The notes below the pieces were generated by a model, which saw nothing but the letters and a program-made list of their open reading frames with translations, did not search any database and had not been told where the DNA came from. From positions 62,001-126,000 of the forward strand of contig CAJJPX010000001.1 of the NCBI GenBank assembly GCA_905193755.1: DNA of 64,000 nt, written 5' to 3'. The first letter of the stretch is position 1; each line of letters opens with the position of its first letter. This document shows, one piece after another, positions 25,655 to 33,929 of the stretch. The stretch is from an uncultured Clostridium sp. (GTDB lineage: Bacteria; Bacillota_I; Bacilli_A; RF39; UBA660). A program made the translations under genes and the position numbers.

Positions 25655-26164
25655 ATGTATGAAGTAAGCAAAAAAAATATAATTAAAAATCTACTTATAA
25701 ATTTCACGATTTCAATAGTACTATTAGGTTTTCTAGCAATAGCATTAATAACAATTAAAAGTGGTGGCGCACTTTTTATGACTAGTCCATTCTTTGTAAT
25801 TATAATGGCACTATTAATAATATTTGGAGCATTCAACATAAAAGAAATAGTTGGAAACATACGTAGATATAAAAATATAAACGATTTATCTAAAAATGCT
25901 AAACTAATAAAAAGAATACCATATCAACTAAAAAATAGTAATTTAGTAATTAATTCAACAAGCCTTAAAAAGATATATCTAAGATTTAAATCAGATAATG
26001 GAATTATATTAAATCTAGAAAGTGAACCACGTTTTGATACAAAAAATTTAGAAACAGAAGGATATGCTGACTTATTAATAGACGAAAAAGATCCAACTAA
26101 GTTTTATATAGATACAAATATAAATAGAATATCTGGTAATAAAGAAGAAGACTTTTATAAATAA
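25655..26164 (+). CDS. Membrane protein with two helices, unknown function
   Basis: The 169-residue protein has two membrane helices (about 14-36 and 44-62) with a GGALF turn between them, and a soluble C-terminal domain of about 100 residues (KIYLRFKSDNGIILNLESEP, YADLLIDEKDPTKFYID) that looks beta-rich. No family is recognised. It has GATAGGAAAG as ribosome site and ends at a strong bidirectional terminator, the right edge of the plus-strand accessory block. Confidence 0.6.
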   Translation: MYEVSKKNIIKNLLINFTISIVLLGFLAIALITIKSGGALFMTSPFFVIIMALLIIFGAFNIKEIVGNIRRYKNINDLSKNAKLIKRIPYQLKNSNLVINSTSLKKIYLRFKSDNGIILNLESEPRFDTKNLETEGYADLLIDEKDPTKFYIDTNINRISGNKEEDFYK

Positions 26165-26191
26165 AAAAAGTAGTCAAACTACTTTTTTTAT
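26161..26191. terminator. Bidirectional terminator
   Basis: AAAAAAGTAG and CTACTTTTTT form a 10-base-pair stem with loop TCAA between convergent genes, with T/A runs on both sides. Confidence 0.85.
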
Positions 26192-27378
26192 TGTTGAAAT
26201 TTACTTATATCGTCAACTCTAACTGCAAAATATGGTTTCTCTTTATTAGATTCTTTCAAGAATAAAGTAAATGTATCATTAACATAAAAATTTCTTCGTG
26301 TCACCATAGAACTTGCTTCATATTTTACATCCATTCCTGCTTCACTTTTAACTTTACCACCCTTTTCATCTAGTGAAAACATAATACTTTGAATAGCTTT
26401 TTCAATTGTATAAGTACCATCTAATGTATTAATTTCTTTATTTTCAAGTTCAGTATATTCTCTTAAAACATTAAAATCTATCTTAGGCATCATAAAGTTA
26501 TCAGTATCGTAAAACTCATATTCTTTTTTATTTTCTACACTCTTATATATTTCATCAAATGTTTCACCTTTAGGATTCTTAATAACAATTATTTCATCAT
26601 TATTTTTAGTTATTAATTTAACAGCAAAATCATTTTCATCATTATAGTAATATACTTTTATTTGACTACGTATTTCATTATTATCTTTTATAATACCAAA
26701 ATACTCCACATTTTCTTTATCTTTAAACTTATCATTAAAAGTATCAAATTTCTTATTAAATTCAAATTCTCTATAAAGCATACTATATAAGAAATATCTA
26801 TCTATCACTTCACTTCCACTATCAAGTTCTTCACTACTCCAATCAAACTTATCAAGTATATCACTATTCTGATTAAATTTTTCTTTTATAGCATTTTCTA
26901 TCTTACTCTTAAGTTCAAGATTCTTTCTTCCATATATTTTAAAGTAATAGCTATCGCTTATATCATTCAGAGTAAAACCTTCTTTATTTAAGTTGTCAAG
27001 CATATCTAACTTTTCTTCAAACTTAATATCTTCTTTTACTATATCATTTTTAAAGTCATTCCATATTAATTGAAATGTAGGACACCAACTAGTATCTTTA
27101 CTTATCTTATCACTTAATGTTGGTACTACATCTACCCCAACTGTTTCTTTTAATTCTTTTTTATCATAAAAACTTTTTACGTTATCAAATACCTTAATTC
27201 CAAGAATTCTTATTTCAGTACCTATATCAAAACCATTATCTATAAGTCGATGTACTTTACTAACTTTATATAGAATACTCTTATATTCTACAGTACCACC
27301 ATCTCTAAGTTGCAGTCTAATCGGTATTAACATCAATACTAAAACAACACAAACAATAATTATTATTTTCTTTTTCAT
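26188..27378 (-). CDS. Membrane-anchored protein with serpin-like C-terminus
   Basis: The 396-residue protein begins with a signal anchor (residues 3-22), then a short domain (LRDGGTVEYKSILYKVSKVH) seen in other Firmicutes anchored proteins. The rest is about the length of a serpin. The C-terminus fits the serpin pattern: IEKAIQSIMFSLDEKGGKVK equals the hinge strand with its Glu-x-Gly, a variable stretch equals the reactive loop, and NFYVNDTFTLFLKESNKEKP followed by FAVRVDD equals the final strands. Inhibitor function is inferred. WCPTFQLIWNDFKN near residue 100 fits the N-terminal part. It is the last gene after an ECF sigma factor and its partner, so it may be controlled by that stress system. 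Confidence 0.55.
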   Translation of the reverse strand: MKKKIIIIVCVVLVLMLIPIRLQLRDGGTVEYKSILYKVSKVHRLIDNGFDIGTEIRILGIKVFDNVKSFYDKKELKETVGVDVVPTLSDKISKDTSWCPTFQLIWNDFKNDIVKEDIKFEEKLDMLDNLNKEGFTLNDISDSYYFKIYGRKNLELKSKIENAIKEKFNQNSDILDKFDWSSEELDSGSEVIDRYFLYSMLYREFEFNKKFDTFNDKFKDKENVEYFGIIKDNNEIRSQIKVYYYNDENDFAVKLITKNNDEIIVIKNPKGETFDEIYKSVENKKEYEFYDTDNFMMPKIDFNVLREYTELENKEINTLDGTYTIEKAIQSIMFSLDEKGGKVKSEAGMDVKYEASSMVTRRNFYVNDTFTLFLKESNKEKPYFAVRVDDISKFQQ

Positions 27379-27428
27379 ACTCTCTCCTTAGTATCATTAT
27401 AAACTATATTATTTATATTAACAATAAA

Positions 27429-28082
27429 TTACTTAATAATTAACTCTAGTATATTTCTAAATTCACTTATATCTACATTAGATGTCTCTATATCAAAATT
27501 CACTCCTTTATAACTAAACACTGTCATATAACTATTTTCATAACTATATATCTTAATATTTTCTCCATTAATAGTTGTATATTTATCACCCTTATCATCA
27601 AAGAAATAATCTCTCAATGGTAGATTATCTTTTGAAAATGCTATCATAATACTCTTATCTTCTATGTAACTACTAACCACATAATTATTAAGTTTATTAT
27701 ATTTTTGATTAGAGTTTTTAATATATATTCCTTCAATAGTATAATCTTTTAATAAATCAGATTTAACTAAGTCTTTGTAAAAAACAAATTCATTTTTAAG
27801 TTTATTTTCATCTACACTTTTACTAACAGCATCTAATTTACAACTAGCAACACCATCTAACTCATTAATACTAAAACTACTCTTTCCATAACTTTCAGTT
27901 TTAACATCATTAGTTTTATTACTATCAAAAATAAATATTCCGATCATTAAAACTAAAACACAAGTACATAATCCATATCTTAAATATTTTATATTATCCC
28001 TTCTTTTATTAACTATATTATTTCTTATATCTTCTTTATTTATTTTTTCAAATATAATATTTTTTATTTGTTTATTTGACAC
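27429..28082 (-). CDS. Putative anti-sigma factor (single membrane helix)
   Basis: The likely start is GTG 28082, which begins right after the sigma gene stop and has GGTGG nine bases upstream; an earlier in-frame GTG sits directly on that site. The 217 residues consist of a short cytoplasmic part (about 35 residues), one membrane helix (YGLCTCVLVLMIGIFIF) and an outside domain of about 150 residues. This layout and position next to an ECF sigma gene indicate an anti-sigma factor. The N-terminal part is too short for a zinc anti-sigma domain, and no HxxxCxxC motif is present. The outside domain is not recognised. Confidence 0.65.
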   Translation of the reverse strand: MSNKQIKNIIFEKINKEDIRNNIVNKRRDNIKYLRYGLCTCVLVLMIGIFIFDSNKTNDVKTESYGKSSFSINELDGVASCKLDAVSKSVDENKLKNEFVFYKDLVKSDLLKDYTIEGIYIKNSNQKYNKLNNYVVSSYIEDKSIMIAFSKDNLPLRDYFFDDKGDKYTTINGENIKIYSYENSYMTVFSYKGVNFDIETSNVDISEFRNILELIIK

Positions 28083-28083
28083 A

Positions 28084-28590
28084 CTAATCACCCACCTTTA
28101 TTTTTAATTCTTTAAGTGTTCTATACAAATAATTTTTAACATTAGATAAAGGTATACTTAAACACTTAGATATTTCTTTTAAATTCATTCCTTCATAATA
28201 ATAAAGATATACTATTTTAGATATAATAACAGGTTTTCTTTTTAAATATTTCCATACTTCATCAGTATCAAATTTAAGAAAACAACTTTTTTCTAGATTA
28301 TAATTAGATGGTATATTCTCATACACATCATCATCATTCCTAAAAAAGTCTATTATCTTTTGCTTATAATTAAATCTATAATATTTATATATCTTATTTT
28401 TAGCTATTCCAATTATATATTTTTTATCTTCAATAGAATCTATTTTCTTATACACTTCCATATATATATTTTGAAGTATATCTTTAACATCATCTATATT
28501 AGAACAATTGCAAACAACATAACGAGAAATATCTTTATAAGTTTCATTATATAACTTATCAAATTTTTTAAGGCTTTTTTGATCGACCAT
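28084..28590 (-). CDS. ECF-type RNA polymerase sigma factor
   Basis: This alternative sigma factor has 168 residues from ATG 28590 behind GAGGTG; a GTG nine bases upstream is less likely. Region 2 is visible as VKDILQNIYMEVYKKIDSI and IAKNKIYKYYR. Region 4 is a helix-turn-helix (YEGMNLKEISKCLSIPLSNVKNYLYRTLKELK). It directs RNA polymerase to stress-specific promoters. The gene is followed by an anti-sigma-like gene and a serpin-like gene. A TGAAAC sequence upstream of the gene (minus strand, around 28635-28640) could be part of an autoregulated -35, but the -10 is unclear. Confidence 0.85.
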   Translation of the reverse strand: MVDQKSLKKFDKLYNETYKDISRYVVCNCSNIDDVKDILQNIYMEVYKKIDSIEDKKYIIGIAKNKIYKYYRFNYKQKIIDFFRNDDDVYENIPSNYNLEKSCFLKFDTDEVWKYLKRKPVIISKIVYLYYYEGMNLKEISKCLSIPLSNVKNYLYRTLKELKIKVGD

Positions 28591-28651
28591 TTTATTCACC
28601 TCAATAATATAGTTCCTAAAAAGTATTATTTAGTTTCAAATATTTTTATAT

Positions 28652-28679
28652 TTTAAAAGATAGTGATTACACTATCTTA
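28652..28679 (-). terminator. Intrinsic terminator after the 105-residue gene
   Basis: AGATAGTG and CACTATCT form the stem around ATTA/TAAT on the minus strand, followed by TTTTAAAATAT. Confidence 0.55.
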
Positions 28680-28684
28680 TTTTT

Positions 28685-29002
28685 CTAAAGATAGACTCTT
28701 GGATAACCTCTTCTACCTTCACTAATTAAATAACTAGCATCTTTTTGAATACAAGTTTCAATTTTCTCTTTAGTCCATATCTTATTTTCACTTAAACTAA
28801 CTGGAGCCCCTACTACATTTATATCACTTAAAGGTACACCATATTTATTCATAGTATCAGCAATAAATATAACCATGTCTTTAACTTCTTCTTCCTTTAC
28901 AAAGAAATCAAATCCTAAGAATACAGGTCCTCCACATCTAACATCAACTGGATCATTATAAACTGAATCAACTGATATTTTTCTACATATAAAATTTGTC
29001 AT
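28685..29002 (-). CDS. Hypothetical protein, 105 residues
   Basis: The start ATG 29002 follows GGGAGGATTT. The protein is soluble, with an alpha/beta look: VRCGGPVFLGFDFFVKEEEV, VIFIADTMNKYGVPLSDINVV and a C-terminal ISEGRRGYPRVYL. I do not recognise the family and no catalytic motif is evident. It lies between the ECF operon and scpB, each separated by a terminator, so it is expressed alone. Confidence 0.6.
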   Translation of the reverse strand: MTNFICRKISVDSVYNDPVDVRCGGPVFLGFDFFVKEEEVKDMVIFIADTMNKYGVPLSDINVVGAPVSLSENKIWTKEKIETCIQKDASYLISEGRRGYPRVYL

Positions 29003-29035
29003 AAATCCTCCCTTGGGCCATATTATATCATAATA

Positions 29036-29071
29036 ATTAAAAAGAATCTAATTTTCTTTATAATTAGATTC
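29036..29071 (-). terminator. Intrinsic terminator after scpB
   Basis: GAATCTAATT and AATTAGATTC form a 10-base-pair stem on the minus strand that overlaps the scpB stop, followed by TTTTTAATT. Confidence 0.85.
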
Positions 29072-29617
29072 ATATAAATCAGAATTATCATCTTCTTCTT
29101 GTTCTTTAAATACTATTTCAGGTAAATCATTCTTAGAAGAAAGACCAAAATAATCCAAGAATTCATTAGTTGTTTTATATAAATTTGGTTTACCAATAGA
29201 GTCATCCTTACCACATATTTTTATAAAACCACGAGCAAGTAAACGTCTAACTATTTGAGCACTATTTACCCCTCTTATTTCATCTACTTTAAGTCTTGTT
29301 ATTGGTTCATTATAAGCTATAACAGCAAGTACTTCTAAAGCAGCATTAGATAGTCCACTACTTTTAGTATCAGTAACTAACTTTTCATAATATTCCCTAT
29401 GTTCTTCTTTAGTAGTAAGTTTAAATCTATTACCTAAATATGATATTCTAAGCCCTCTATCAGGTTTCTCATAGTCTTTTTTAAGTTCCATAAATATTTG
29501 TTTAATTTCTTCGTTGTCAACATCAAGAATATCTTTAATCTCATCTACTGTGACACCTTCGTCACCTACTATAAATAATATTCCTTCTAATATTGCTTTT
29601 TTATTCACATCAATCAA
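29048..29617 (-). CDS. scpB: Segregation and condensation protein B
   Basis: ScpB joins ScpA and SMC to form the condensin that organises and segregates the chromosome. The 189-residue protein has the two winged-helix domains of the family: AILEGILFIVGDEGVTVDEI at the start, and LEVLAVIAYNEPITRLKVDEIRG, the most conserved segment, near residue 95. It overlaps scpA by eight bases, so they are translated together. It ends at a terminator. Confidence 0.93.
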   Translation of the reverse strand: MIDVNKKAILEGILFIVGDEGVTVDEIKDILDVDNEEIKQIFMELKKDYEKPDRGLRISYLGNRFKLTTKEEHREYYEKLVTDTKSSGLSNAALEVLAVIAYNEPITRLKVDEIRGVNSAQIVRRLLARGFIKICGKDDSIGKPNLYKTTNEFLDYFGLSSKNDLPEIVFKEQEEDDNSDLYESNYKEN

Positions 29618-30326
29618 CTCTTTCTAAGTATATATCACTGAAATTATTATCTTGTTTAATATTAATCTCCCTATTTTTAACCATTTCTAATACTGATAAG
29701 AAAGTAACTACTACATAAGGTTTACTAAAATCATCAAAAAGCTCTATAAAATTAAGTTTTTTATGAACTTTAAGAATATCTCTTATTTTAGCAACTCTTT
29801 CTTTAACTGACAACTCTTTTCTAGTAATTTTAGTGTTTTTAGGTTTATTATACTCCTGTCTTTCTAGTAATTTTTGAAAAGCATCTAATAAATCAAATAT
29901 ACCAACACTACCATCATTCTCTAATTTTTCACTAGAATATTGTTTTAAAGATTCAGGAGCCTTAGTATAATAGTTAGCTCTATTTTCTTCAAGACTTCTA
30001 AATACTTCTGTACTTTCTTTATATTTTTTATATTCAACAAGTCTACGTTTTAATTCTTCTTCAGGATTTTCTTCAGTTACCTCTTCTTCTTCATCTTTTT
30101 TATTTGGAAGTAACTTTCTACTTTTCATTTCTATTAATTCAGCAGCCATTACTAAATATTCACTTGCTATATCTAAATTCATATCAGTCATTTCTTCTAT
30201 ATAATTTAAATACATACGAGTTATTTCTGATATTTCAATATCAAATATTTCCATCTTAGATTTTTTTATAAGATGTAGTAGTAAATCAAGTGGACCTTCA
30301 AAATCCCCTATTAATAAATTATCCAT
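29610..30326 (-). CDS. scpA: Segregation and condensation protein A
   Basis: ScpA is the kleisin subunit of the SMC condensin. The 238-residue protein has the family start FEGPLDLLLHLIKKSKMEIFDIEISEITRMYL (abridged here to its first part, FEGPLDLLLHLIKKSK), the AELIEMKSRKLLP helix and a C-terminal winged helix (IELFDDFSKPYVVVTFLSVLEM). Its start codon overlaps the stop of the upstream membrane protein gene by one base (TAATG), so the three genes form one transcription unit ending after scpB. Confidence 0.93.
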   Translation of the reverse strand: MDNLLIGDFEGPLDLLLHLIKKSKMEIFDIEISEITRMYLNYIEEMTDMNLDIASEYLVMAAELIEMKSRKLLPNKKDEEEEVTEENPEEELKRRLVEYKKYKESTEVFRSLEENRANYYTKAPESLKQYSSEKLENDGSVGIFDLLDAFQKLLERQEYNKPKNTKITRKELSVKERVAKIRDILKVHKKLNFIELFDDFSKPYVVVTFLSVLEMVKNREINIKQDNNFSDIYLERVD

Positions 30327-31807
30327 TATTTACATTCCCATTTCTTTAAATTTTCTTTTTTAATAATCATTGTTTTAGTAGAAGTACCTTTATATAAAGG
30401 AATAAAACCATCTGGTAACTTATTTAAATTAATATTATAGAATAGTTTATTATCTTTATAATCAGTTTTTATTCCTACACCACTTATTTTTTCATTCTCA
30501 TTATCAAGTTCAGCCTTATATTTTTTACTTGTTTCAGTTTCTTCTTCTGGTAAAGTATAATCTTTAGTTATTGAATATGACACTAATAAATCATTCTCAA
30601 AACTATATATATTTTCATATTTTAATTTAATTTTTCCATCTTCTTCATCTCTAGTATAAGTACAAGTAATTTTATATTTCTTTTGTAATTCTTCATCACT
30701 ATACTTAATTACTTTACCATACTTAGAATCTTGATATACATCAGCATCAATACTTATTTTATATTGGTTAACTTCTTCTTTTTCTACTGAGTTATTAACA
30801 TTAAATAATTCTTTATAAGTTATTTCTTTATCTTTATTATAAAGTACTATGTAATAACCTAAAGAACCAGTTGAATCCAATTTCTTATCTGTAATATAAC
30901 TAAATATTATTTTATTTTGTTCACTTGTAGTAAAATTATAAAATTTAATTCCACCCATTTTCATAAATGATGATGAATCACCTAACTTTATATATCCATC
31001 AATCAAGTTTCCACTAGTATCTTCTTCTTTTGTATTATTCTTTATTGTAGGAATAAATGTTGTAGTGAAAAAAGACATAATATCATCCATAAAATAAATA
31101 CATACAGCTATTACTAATAATATAATAACAATTATCAAATTACTTGTTTTGCTTTTTTGAGTATTTACTTCTGTTTGTGTAGTCATTTCTTCAATTGTTT
31201 GTGTTTCTTGAGTAGGATTTGCTTCAGTAACATTAGTTGAATCAATTGTAGGTACTCCCTCCATAGCAACACTCATATCTAATTTAACTTCTTCACGAAT
31301 ACCATCATCAACTGGTGTATCTCCTGTAGTAGTATTTTCTTCAGCAACTGGTGCAGTTTCCGGTTCTTGAGCCATACCCTCTATATTTTCAGTTATCGTA
31401 GTTTGCTCAACTTTTGAAGGAGCAGCTACTGTATTAACAACTGGTGTTTGCACAGGTGCAGATAAATCTGGCATAACCTCTATAGACTCATTATTTTGAA
31501 CATTGTCATTTGATGCCATAATAGGTTCATTAGGTTGTAAAGCCTCAGTTGAAGCTTGTTCCTGAGTTGAAGAAACTACAGGTTCAATAGTTGCTTGCAA
31601 AGTTGCCGTTTGATCTATTGTTTGAGTTTGAACAGTTGGTTCTATTACAGGTTGTACAACAGTTTGAGTATTTGTATTCTCTAATGAAACTACTTCCACA
31701 GGTTGTGATACTTCACTTACTGGAGTTTCAGTTACTGGCGCAGAAGAAGTTACAACATTATTCATTTCATTACTACCTACATTTTGATTATTTGTTTCTG
31801 GATTCAT
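30326..31807 (-). CDS. Membrane protein with long disordered Thr/Gln/Val/Pro-rich N-terminus
   Basis: The start is taken as ATG 31807 because AGGGTG lies six bases upstream; GTG and ATG codons slightly earlier overlap that site. Residues 1-220 are low complexity (Thr, Gln, Val, Pro, Glu), probably disordered in the cytoplasm. One membrane helix (NLIIVIILLVIAVCIYF, about 225-241) follows, then an outside domain of about 250 residues with beta strands (YIKLGDSSSFMKMGGIKFYNF, KITCTYTRDEEDGKIKL). The family is not recognised. It is translationally coupled to scpA, but nothing shows a role in segregation. Confidence 0.7.
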   Translation of the reverse strand: MNPETNNQNVGSNEMNNVVTSSAPVTETPVSEVSQPVEVVSLENTNTQTVVQPVIEPTVQTQTIDQTATLQATIEPVVSSTQEQASTEALQPNEPIMASNDNVQNNESIEVMPDLSAPVQTPVVNTVAAPSKVEQTTITENIEGMAQEPETAPVAEENTTTGDTPVDDGIREEVKLDMSVAMEGVPTIDSTNVTEANPTQETQTIEEMTTQTEVNTQKSKTSNLIIVIILLVIAVCIYFMDDIMSFFTTTFIPTIKNNTKEEDTSGNLIDGYIKLGDSSSFMKMGGIKFYNFTTSEQNKIIFSYITDKKLDSTGSLGYYIVLYNKDKEITYKELFNVNNSVEKEEVNQYKISIDADVYQDSKYGKVIKYSDEELQKKYKITCTYTRDEEDGKIKLKYENIYSFENDLLVSYSITKDYTLPEEETETSKKYKAELDNENEKISGVGIKTDYKDNKLFYNINLNKLPDGFIPLYKGTSTKTMIIKKENLKKWECK

Positions 31808-31845
31808 TAACATCACCCTTATTCTTATTTCTATAAAAAATTATA

Positions 31846-31875
31846 TCAAAAAAAATAAGAAATGTCATTCTTTTA
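31846..31875 (-). terminator. Possible terminator after the spoVA genes
   Basis: On the minus strand AAGAAT and ATTTCTT can pair and are followed by a run of eight T residues. The stem is short. Confidence 0.45.
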
Positions 31876-31878
31876 GAA

Positions 31879-32229
31879 CTAATCTCTTATTTTAAATATT
31901 AAAGTAACAATAAAAGCACAAACTATTGCTATACTAATACCTCCAGAAGAATTAACTAGTATGCCCTTAAAGAGTCCCATAAAACCACCTTCTAAGTATC
32001 CATCACTTGCTCCAGTAACAAGTAAATGTCCAAAATTCATAATTGGTATACTTGCCCCACCTTTAAAAATATCTAATAATTTATCATAAATTCCAAATCC
32101 AGATAAAACACAACCAGTTATAACAAGTATTGTATTCATGTGTCCTGGAGTAAATTTTGTTTTTTCTAAAATATATTGAGACATAGCACAAACAAAACCA
32201 CAAAATAAGAATGCTAGTAAATATGTCAC
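31879..32229 (-). CDS. spoVAE: Stage V sporulation protein AE
   Basis: This is a 116-residue membrane protein of the SpoVA channel, which moves dipicolinic acid and calcium into the forespore and releases them at germination. The family pattern GFGIYDKLLDIFKGGASIPI followed by FGHLLVTGASDGYLEG is present, with four membrane helices. It overlaps spoVAD by four bases (ATGA). In B. subtilis a longer operon spoVAA-AF exists; here only AC, AD and AE are present. Confidence 0.93.
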   Translation of the reverse strand: MTYLLAFLFCGFVCAMSQYILEKTKFTPGHMNTILVITGCVLSGFGIYDKLLDIFKGGASIPIMNFGHLLVTGASDGYLEGGFMGLFKGILVNSSGGISIAIVCAFIVTLIFKIRD

Positions 32230-33197
32230 TCTAACACCTCCAAACTTACAGCATGACTAACTCCTGGCATAGCTACTTTTTGATTTGAACTTATAACCGA
32301 ATGTAAAGAACCTGTACCAACAACTAATATTTTTTTATATTTATTTAAAGGTAAAATGTAATCAAAAAGTGTTAAAGGTAAACATAAAGGTCCACTTCCA
32401 CCAGCATATATATTATCTTCAGTATATATTATACTTCCAGAGTCTATAACATTATCTAAGTTTACTTTATATTTCTTCTTATAATACATCTGCATAATCT
32501 TAGTTCCATAAATACCTAAGTCGCCAGTAAGTATTAAATCATAATATTTATAATTTCTTCCAGTGCTTTCTAAATGAGCATGTATAACTTCTGCACAAGA
32601 AGGTGCCATAGCACTACCCATATCATTAGCATCTTTATGATTAGTTTGAGTAACATATCCAAAAGTACCACTTTCTACTCTTAAATTACTTTTTTCATTA
32701 CTTAAAAGTACACTTATGCTTCCACTTAATGTACAAGTATTAACCATCTTACGAAGTGCACCATATTCAATAGGAAATCTAAACTGTTTTTCACTTACTA
32801 AGTTATGACCAGAAACTGTAACAATAGTACTTTTATTTTTATTATCTATTATGTTAGCACCTATAATTATTCCTTCTACAAACGTAGCACAAGCACTATA
32901 AATAGTACAACTAGGAATCTTAAATTTACATGATGCAAGACTACTCGCAAGACATTGATTTTGTAAGTCACCACTAATAAGTAAATCAACTTCTTTAGTA
33001 AGTTTCTTACTCTTCATAAGTAACCCCTTAATAGTAGTTTCTTGATACTTACATTCAGCAAGCTCTATACTTTTTTCATTAACATAATAGTCATCAACCA
33101 CTTTATCAGGATTATTCATAACTATAGGTTTATATTTAGTAGATGCAAGAAGTGAAAATTTATCATTGATATATACATTATTAAAATAGTATGTCAT
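32226..33197 (-). CDS. spoVAD: Stage V sporulation protein AD
   Basis: SpoVAD binds dipicolinic acid on the inner forespore membrane as part of the SpoVA complex. The 323-residue protein has the thiolase-like fold of this family: LLISGDLQNQCLASSLASCKF, IPSCTIYSACATFVEG, GSAMAPSCAEVIHAHLE, and LILTGDLGIYGTKIM. Length is close to normal (about 338). It overlaps both neighbours by four bases, a tight three-gene operon in the order AC-AD-AE. Confidence 0.95.
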   Translation of the reverse strand: MTYYFNNVYINDKFSLLASTKYKPIVMNNPDKVVDDYYVNEKSIELAECKYQETTIKGLLMKSKKLTKEVDLLISGDLQNQCLASSLASCKFKIPSCTIYSACATFVEGIIIGANIIDNKNKSTIVTVSGHNLVSEKQFRFPIEYGALRKMVNTCTLSGSISVLLSNEKSNLRVESGTFGYVTQTNHKDANDMGSAMAPSCAEVIHAHLESTGRNYKYYDLILTGDLGIYGTKIMQMYYKKKYKVNLDNVIDSGSIIYTEDNIYAGGSGPLCLPLTLFDYILPLNKYKKILVVGTGSLHSVISSNQKVAMPGVSHAVSLEVLE

Positions 33198-33628
33198 AGT
33201 ATCACACTCCTTACAAATCCAAATATTATTCCAAAAAGTACTCCATATAATATAATACTTCCCGTAAGCTTGAATATCGAAGCACCTATTCCCTTTATAA
33301 ATCCTTCACTCTTAGCATCCATTGCACTACTTGTCATTGTATTCGCAAACCCTGTAGCTGGCACAATAAGTCCACATTTGAATACACTAAGTACTTTATC
33401 AAAAATACCAAATCCAGTAAGTACTGAACCTATCACTATAAATGTTGAAAAAGTATAAAAGCTCGCATCACTTAAAGTAATATTAAATACTTTAAAATAA
33501 AATTCACACATAACTTCAGCAATTATACCAACCACTCCACCACTAAAAAAAGCAATCATTACATTTTTTAATATACTTTCTTTTCCTATAACACTACTAA
33601 CTAACTTGTCATATTCTTTATTATTCAT
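33194..33628 (-). CDS. spoVAC: Stage V sporulation protein AC
   Basis: SpoVAC is the membrane subunit linked to mechanosensitive release of dipicolinic acid during germination. From ATG 33628 (GGTGACAAA upstream) the protein has 144 residues with four to five helices and the conserved segments GGVVGIIAEVMCEFYFKV, GFGIFDKVLSVFKCGLIVPATGFAN and SAMDAKSEGFIKG. An upstream in-frame ATG nine codons earlier lacks a ribosome site. No clear sigma-G promoter was found in the gap to the tRNA-Glu gene on the other strand. Confidence 0.93.
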   Translation of the reverse strand: MNNKEYDKLVSSVIGKESILKNVMIAFFSGGVVGIIAEVMCEFYFKVFNITLSDASFYTFSTFIVIGSVLTGFGIFDKVLSVFKCGLIVPATGFANTMTSSAMDAKSEGFIKGIGASIFKLTGSIILYGVLFGIIFGFVRSVIL

Positions 33629-33679
33629 TTTGTCACCTACACTTATTTTTACCATTTTTATATTTTAAATACATAATTG

Positions 33680-33708
33680 TTGTCAAAACGATAAAGTTAT
33701 GTTAAAAT
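33680..33708 (+). promoter_or_regulatory. Promoter of tRNA-Glu
   Basis: TTGTCA (33680-33685) and TAAAAT (33703-33708) are separated by 17 bases, 12 bases before the tRNA. Confidence 0.7.
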
Positions 33709-33720
33709 TAACATTGTTAT

Positions 33721-33796
33721 GGCTCATTGGTGAAATGGTTAACACATCGCCCTCTCAAGGCGACATTCATGGGTTCAAATCCCATATGAGTCACCA
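33721..33796 (+). tRNA. tRNA-Glu (CTC anticodon)
   Basis: This is a 76-base cloverleaf with encoded CCA. The anticodon loop CTCTCAA gives CTC for GAG codons. Acceptor stem GGCTCAT pairs with ATGAGTC, with one G-T pair; the T arm is GGGTTCAAATCCC. In such an A+T-rich genome a separate tRNA for GAG is a minor species beside the TTC isoacceptor. Confidence 0.93.
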
Positions 33797-33806
33797 GTAT
33801 GAAATC

Positions 33807-33832
33807 TAATCCCTGATAAAGGGATTTTTATT
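33807..33832 (+). terminator. Terminator after tRNA-Glu
   Basis: AATCCC and GGGATT form the stem with loop TGATAAA, followed by TTTATTTT. Confidence 0.75.
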
Positions 33833-33929
33833 TTGATGTTAGAATAAGAGACTTTTCATTTACACTTGTATTTACGCCAAACTTTATAAATATATGAAAA
33901 TGTTATATAATATAGATAGGTGATTAAAT

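Noticed and set aside
28620..28645. Autoregulated ECF promoter (TGAAAC -35) before the sigma gene
   Set aside because: The -35-like TGAAAC is present, but 16-17 bases downstream there is no CGT-type -10 motif, so the call is not supported.
33629..33720. Sigma-G promoter for the spoVA operon
   Set aside because: TGTATT-like and TAAA-like sequences occur, but no CATNNTA -10 box at correct spacing was found.
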